Under the pieces are notes generated by a model. The model had not been told where the DNA came from and made no database searches. It saw only the letters and a program-made list of their open reading frames with translations. 64,000 nt of DNA from Macrocystis pyrifera (lineage: Eukaryota; Sar; Phaeophyceae; Laminariales; Laminariaceae): the NCBI GenBank assembly GCA_031763025.1, contig JASSKH010000040.1, positions 2,307,001-2,371,000 on the forward strand. Reading direction: 5' to 3'. The translations under genes and the position numbers were made by a program. Position 1 is the first letter of the stretch. Every line of letters begins with the position of its first letter. Shown here one piece after another: positions 57,939 through 64,000 of this stretch.

Positions 57939-58183
57939 TAGTTCGTGGAATCGGTGTTTCCACGAAATTCCCATAATTCTGCATATACGGCTCATCAGAG
58001 TGGGCTAGTGTTATGATACTGCTTTGTTTGAGGTTGAAAGCCTTGTCAAGTGCGTCACGTCGGGTTTGATTTGTCGTATGATACTGCTACGCTTTGGTTC
58101 TAGATAGTTCTTCACTTTCTGTTTCTCAGTCTTTTTGGAACTACTCTACTAAACTACTGTACACATTGTCGGATGGCAAGCAT

Positions 58184-58227
<44 letters not shown>

Positions 58228-58376
58228 TAATAATAAATAATAATAATAATAATAATGATAATAATAATAACAATTAAAAAAAAAAAAATAACAATAATAA
58301 CAATTAAAAAAAAAAAAATAACAATAATAAAATAATAATAATAATAAATAATAACAATAATAACAATAATAATAAT
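58184..58376 (+). repeat. (AAT)n microsatellite, unit 2, left
   Basis: AAT array with poly-A and AAC interruptions; longer than in unit 1. Confidence 0.95.
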
Positions 58377-58725
<349 letters not shown>

Positions 58726-59567
58726 AGAATACATAGTAGTTAGATACCTGGTATGAAATAGCCCCATTCTCAGCTTTTTAGCAGCATTTATTTGCAACAA
58801 GAATGGGTAGGCAGGGCTACTCTCTCCTATTATTATTAAATTATGAATACCGTACACGTAGTACTTAGCGGCACAGATAGTCAAATACATTCATACATTA
58901 TTTGAGAACAAAAATTGGGTATAAATATACGAGTGCTATTTATTGCTCGTTAATATCCTGTCCCTATTCTACGTTGTAGTGAAAAAAAAGCGATACTTAC
59001 TTTAATTGTCAATGCTGATGGAGAACCCAAAGAAACAGAAAGAGAAATTATTCAAAAGCCTCGGCCGCTTGATTATTCAACTGAACAGCCTCTCAGTCGC
59101 TTCGCTCTCTCTCGGCTTGAAAATCTTTAGTATTTAGAATGAAAAGAAAAGCGAAATAAGATACGAGTACAGTACGAATACCTTCCGAAGTCGTGAGACA
59201 ATAAGATTTTATTATTGTGCTTGCCTTCTGACAAAATAGCGTAGATGCCTTCATCATGTTGAAAAAATACTGAAAGGTTGAGGTTCGGGATCATCGCCCA
59301 ATCAGAAGTATCAACAGGCAAGCACAAACCTCAAAACTTCAAATAAATGTGAAATACCGTTGAGGATTCATGAAAAGGCGCGAAAAGAGAAACATCGTCC
59401 CCCCCCCCCCCCCCGCACCCGCACCCCGCACGAGCACGACGGCAGGCAAAACAAAACAACCAACCACCACCCTTCCGCCCCCCGAGAGTAGGAAACGAAA
59501 GTCTCGCATCTTCAGAGAAAAGCAGCAGCAGCGAGAAACACACAGCAGCAGCAGCACCGCCCCAAGC
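58726..59567. other. Upstream region of the SNARE-like gene, unit 2
   Basis: Counterpart of 27164-27989. C run (59399-59414) and CAG repeats before the ATG. No gene seen. Confidence 0.4.
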
Positions 59568-59606
59568 ATGGCAGACCACGACTCGGCAGACCGTGGTCGC
59601 CAACTG
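59568..59606 (+). CDS. SNARE-like gene, first coding exon, unit 2
   Basis: Identical to 27990-28028, with the same GTGAGTGA donor. Confidence 0.5.
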
Positions 59607-60676
59607 GTGAGTGAATGCTGCCTCTCGGCTGTGATTTGAGACGATGATGCTCGGTGCACATTCATTGTCTGCCCGTGTATGAACGTGTGAACGAGGCACA
59701 AACTTGCTTTTGTTGTATGTTGTTGGTGGTTGTTTGCTCTGTAGCCGTGTTCTCGCATCTTCATGTCTCTCGCCCACGCGTGAAGTCGATGCCCCAACAA
59801 CAACAAGAAGAGTTGTTTTGAACGCGCGTGCGAGCTTGCATGTGCTTCATGCTGTTGTTGCTGTGGGAGTTTCCTCTCCTCTCATCTAAAATATTTTGTG
59901 TCACAGGTGCAAGAAATTCTGAAATCGTATATATATATGCCCACCCCAATGCCCCGTAGGCGTCTCATGTCTGAGAGGCACGGATAGGACAAGCGCTTCG
60001 CCGCCCGTGCGCGGATTCGGCTCTGGGTTTGTTTGCTTTGCGGCCTCGTTACTCTGTTGGTTCAGTTTCTTCTCCTCGTTTCCTTCACGTACTCGTACGT
60101 AGATTGTCGCCTCGGTTCGGCTCTTTCGAATCTCCACGAGGCCCATCATTCATTTGTTTGTTCTTCATCTTTTTTTCGGTTGCTGGCGCCTCTGATGCTC
60201 ATCCGTCTTCATTTATTTCGCTCTCAGACGTGCGCGCGCCTGTCACGCAAGGGCGTATATTACATGGTCCGCATGTGCACACCCCACCCCGCCTCTATCG
60301 CGTATATCTCATCTCCCTCCGCCGTGCGGTTTGCGGTGTGGTGTCGTCAAGACAGGGGTCTACAGGCCCACTCGACTTTGTTCGTGAAAAAGAGTCACGA
60401 ATCAAACACACCACGGCCGTACATTCAGTGATCGATTTCCAGAAGACGACAAAGATGGGGCCCTCTGTTTAGCTTTGTCACGCTAGTTTACGTGACAGTA
60501 TTTCGTACTGGGATGGGTATGCACTAGCAACATGTATGAGGAAAACAATGCGATGACGAATGATCCCGTAACCCCGTGGACATACCTGGCATTCACACTC
60601 AGGCAATTCCATCCTCCCGCCCCCCTGCCTCTGCTGCTATATACCGCCCTGTGATTGATGCGCTGCCCATGGTCAG

Positions 60677-61516
60677 TATCCGCTGGCGGGAACGCAGCTC
60701 CGCCCGAGGCCGGCCCCGCCATCCCGTTACGTCGAGGACAGCAGCAGCAGCAGCTTCAGCAGTCCCGCCCCCAGCGCATGCACCATCAGCGACGGCGGGG
60801 AGGAACAACACTACCCATATTTCGACATCAGCAACACTAGCATCAACATTGACTACGATACACCTAGATTCTGCAACAATAGCAGCAGCAACAACAACGA
60901 CCGCCGCAACAGCAGCAGCAACAACAACGACCGCCGCAACAGCAGCAGCAGCAGCAGCAGCAGCACATGTTCTGCCGAGCACGGTATCCAGCACGGGAGC
61001 GCCGTAGGCTTTGGTATCGGTGGCAGCGGCGGTGGCGGCGGCGGCGGCGGCGGCGGTGGTGACGGTGAAAGCAGCAGCAAAGGCAGCATGATGGCAGGAT
61101 CTTCATCCTCCTCCTCGAGGGTCGATCGCGATAGTACCAACAACACCGGCGATATGAGTAACATGGAATCGCGGTCGCGCTGGCCATCCTCGCCGGTTGT
61201 CTCGGCGCTGCACGAGAGGGAAGAGCGCGCGTTGAGCGATGTCGAGCAGAGGCTTTCTTGCGGCGTTGGAGGCGACGCGGTAGACGTGGATCACGACGAA
61301 GGGGGTAGGGCATCACCTTCATCGTCAGTGTTAGCGTCATCGCCATTGTTGTGCGGTGAAAATGGCGGAGCCAGTTCCGTTGGAGATCATGAGGAGGAGG
61401 AGGAGGAGGAGGAGGAGGAAGACGGGAAGGTGGATAAGGCCGTCGATGAGGTCTTCGCACTCATTGAGCAAGGTCAAGAGACCCAAGAGAACATCATTCA
61501 GGGTGTGGCAGAGCAG
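60677..61516 (+). CDS. SNARE-like gene, large exon, unit 2
   Basis: 280 codons, same frame and splice borders as 29101-29913. The nine extra codons come from an extra NNNDRRNSSS-type block and two extra Glu, offset by fewer Ser. GGC to AGC (Gly to Ser) before MMAG is one of few substitutions. Confidence 0.6.
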
Positions 61517-62035
61517 GTCAGGGGCTGAACGCATGATACTACGACAACTATATAGCTGCAATCTACCATACCCACTCCGTCCCGCAATATAAGGATATTT
61601 TGGATTCAATATTAATATGTAAACGCCACTTATATTTAGGAACAGAACTGTACCTAGTACCACTCTGGACGGAAATGTAAGGACCGTTTTATTTACATTT
61701 TAATGTTTAAACGATCCTTATATTCACGTCCAGATTGGTGTCTATTAACAGATACATTATTAATGGTGCTGCTTGGCTTGCAACGTGGGGGGGGCGCTTT
61801 GGGTGGTTTGATTGCTGGATACTGATTGTTGGGTGCTGAGAGCTGAGGTTTGAGATGAGCTCTTGTGATGGCTCTCAATCGCCGATTCGTCTAACCGATC
61901 CCCTTGTCCCCCGCCAACTGCTGTTTTCAACACACCGCTCGTATGCCATCGTACAGGCTTATTCCATTTTTTTTCTTGTATCGGTGCCTCTGTCTGACTG
62001 TCTGTTCTACTTGGTGTGTTTGTATGCCGCAATAG

Positions 62036-62113
62036 GCGGAGAAGATCCAGCGAGTCGGGCGCCAAATGGCCCAGGACGCCCAGCAAGCCCTCGAGATTGT
62101 CCACCACGAGAAG
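62036..62113 (+). CDS. SNARE-like gene, Qb-motif exon, unit 2
   Basis: Identical to 30440-30517, acceptor AATAG and donor GTGAGAGC retained. Confidence 0.5.
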
Positions 62114-63923
62114 GTGAGAGCGATGGCCGCCAAATTTCAAGCACGATTCTACATGTTTTGGTCAAACTTGGTTGTAAAATACGTGTTCATAATAGGTAAA
62201 CTATTATTAGTGTTAAATATCAGTACTTGGTTGTGTACACACTTGTATCATACACATGATACACCGGCGTCTGGTATGCTGCTTTGCGGCCCCAGTCGAA
62301 CGGATAGCTGACTTTAGCCACCTGTGACCAAAGATTTGTTCAGAGTGCGCTCGAGCGCCACATCTGTGCTTGGCGAGCAGGACTGGAAATTGTAAAGGTA
62401 ATAATGGCCCAAGTATATCATACCGGTACCGTTTATCGTAGCAGTTTGGTTGTTGGTATCAGCATGCTACCGGGAAGAGTAGTATGCGTTTGCTTGTATT
62501 TTTATGATGAAAGGCTACTACTATTATACAATCATTCTCCGCCGAAACACGTGCGACCCATCCATCACTCATCGCTCACACTGTTGGATCTTGTGGATTT
62601 TTAAACCCGTCGTCATCCAGCACCCAGCACGTACAACATCCGCATTGTCCGTGCTGCAGCTGATGTGTTGATTATCTGTCCCTATTGGTGGAGAGATACA
62701 AACCCTGTGGTCATAGTCAGTACTTGGTGCGACACACAAAAGAAACACACCAGGTTCATCGAAAAAAACGCAGATGAGACAACGCAATACCATGCCAAAC
62801 TATTGGATGCGGAGAGCACAACACAATACATTTATACACAGGCCAGCAAGCTACACAGATGCTGGTACATTGAACGAGACAAAGAAAGGGAACAGGTTTA
62901 GAGCAGATGCTGCTGCTGCAGGTCTTAGATCGACCTGGTAGGATGTTGTGAGACAGAGAGTATCGTGCTTGGCGCGTGTCGTACACCTTGGTATCTCCTG
63001 CCTGCCTGCCTTCCTTCCTTCCTTCCTTCCTTCCTTCCTTCCTCCACCTCTTCCTTCTTTTCGTAGCGCAACGGACGCATCCCCTATCCCCTATGCCAGA
63101 GCTGTCCGGGCTATTATACTACAGACGGTAGTAGTATATCATATCATGCTTCGTGTGGCCGATGCCATAATCGTCATTCGTTGGGTTTTACACGGTTTCC
63201 CTCTATACTACAATAGAGTTAACCGAGTCACCGAAGTAGGGTAAAAAAACGGAAGCTGTCTCATGCGTGTGGTGCCAGGTGCTGCACAAGATCGGAGGCA
63301 GGCATGGGCAAGAGTAGGATGAGCACACGTAACAGCAGTCTACGATACTACTCGTAGAATAGTATTTTATGGTGAATGAAACCATTAATAGAGGGCCGCC
63401 ATGCGGTACACTATTAATAGTACTACAGTTATTAATATTACTCTGCTGCATGAGGTATGAGATACAGCACGTGGCTTCGCTCTGCAGCCATCAGCCTCTC
63501 AGCTACTATCGATAATGTATACCGATATATGGTAGATATTATTGCATTTACTTGCCACCCGACTATGTTTAGCATGAGTTTCATACAACGTTGATCACTC
63601 ATGAATATTCCCGGAAAGAAGAAAACCAAGGGAAGCCAAAACAAAGAAGAAGGAAACCTACTGTATGCACAAATCTAGTCCCCTTCTGTACCTACTCCTG
63701 GTTAACCTGTGTGTCTAGAGTCTAGAGTACTCCAATTGCTGTCCTTGCTCCTTGCTTATCGTCACATGCTCCTCTCAGCTTCTGTTCTTCAATCCTAAGA
63801 TGCGCCCATACTCCATCCCCACACCATCAGCGTGGGTCAGTTATCCCCCCCCCGCCGGCTACTTCTCGCTTCCTGGCGATCCCTCAGCTGGAGCTTGAAC
63901 CGCGACATCCTTCGCGAAATAAC
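62114..63923. other. No gene firmly recognised
   Basis: Counterpart of 30518-32327. A frame at 62665-62901 (RFIEKNADETTQYHAKLLD) is open here but stopped in unit 1; it could be a further exon or chance. CTTC array at 63008-63044. Confidence 0.35.
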
Positions 63924-64000
63924 GATCTGTGTTGTCACCGATATGATTTGTCGCAGGCACTCCTTCACCATCTCCTTCCTCGCCATCGACCCTCCATCGC
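63924..64000. repeat. Start of a third tandem unit
   Basis: The last 77 bases repeat the start of units 1 and 2. They share GATATGATTTG, CACCATCTCC and ATCGACCC with unit 2 against unit 1. They read GCAGGCACTCC where unit 2 has GCAGTGTGCTCC. The third unit is therefore not an exact copy of either neighbour. Only this fragment is visible. Confidence 0.85.

Larger units (their letters stand above)
54192..58150 (+). mobile_element. Internally deleted Ty3/gypsy element, unit 2
   Basis: Partial 5' LTR to 54399, primer-binding site 54402-54419, gag-like leader with two 126-bp repeats (54515-54766), TGA at 55301-55303, dead integrase and chromodomain-like tail to 57340, MITE at 57834-57938, 3' LTR fragment from 58009. 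Confidence 0.85.

Overview
The window is nuclear DNA from a eukaryote. It has spliced exons with GT...AG borders, Pol III-type A/B boxes, a Ty3/gypsy-type retrotransposon remnant, TA-flanked miniature inverted-repeat elements, long (TTA)n/(AAT)n microsatellites and long G or C runs. There is no bacterial operon structure. The gypsy pol remnant, the Ser/Gly/Gln-rich proteins and the transposon-dense gene spacing would suit a stramenopile such as a brown alga. That is an impression, not a proof.

The dominant structure is a direct tandem repeat of about 32 kb. Unit 1 runs 1-32327, unit 2 runs 32328-63923, and a third unit begins at 63924. The phase of the repeat is arbitrary because the window starts inside the array. 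Everything in unit 1 recurs in unit 2 in the same order and strand. The offset slides from 32327 to 31596 through a few discrete events: a ~330-bp SINE-like insertion present only in unit 1 (3043-3372), shorter microsatellites in unit 2, four fewer 42-bp repeats in a coiled-coil gene, one fewer 126-bp repeat in the gypsy remnant, and longer poly-G and AAT tracts in unit 2.

Layout of one unit (unit 1 coordinates): 0-3 kb, non-coding with tRNA-like fragments on the minus strand; 3.0-4.5 kb, SINE, microsatellite, MITE and LTR fragment; 7.3-9.6 kb, an intron-poor coiled-coil gene with Lys/Pro/Thr repeats, frameshifted in C runs; 10.2-10.95 kb, MITE, a minus-strand exon and a second SINE body; 11.1-15.0 kb, a block bracketed by diverged inverted arms that holds tandem repeats, two paired hairpins, a CRE/CCAAT promoter-like cluster and a small membrane or secreted ORF; 15.7-18.9 kb, two foldback elements with long inverted arms; 19.7-20.1 kb, a ~100-bp satellite; 22.6-26.6 kb, a deleted gypsy element with a catalytically dead integrase and a nested MITE; 26.7-27.2 kb, microsatellites around a conserved 110-bp island; 28.0-30.5 kb, a multi-exon gene whose last visible exons carry a Qb-SNARE-like heptad motif.

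There are few host genes: the SNARE-like gene, the coiled-coil/KP-repeat gene, one orphan minus-strand exon and one small ORF behind the promoter cluster. The rest is mobile or repetitive DNA. Many frame breaks lie in homopolymers, so sequencing or assembly error cannot be separated from real mutation here.
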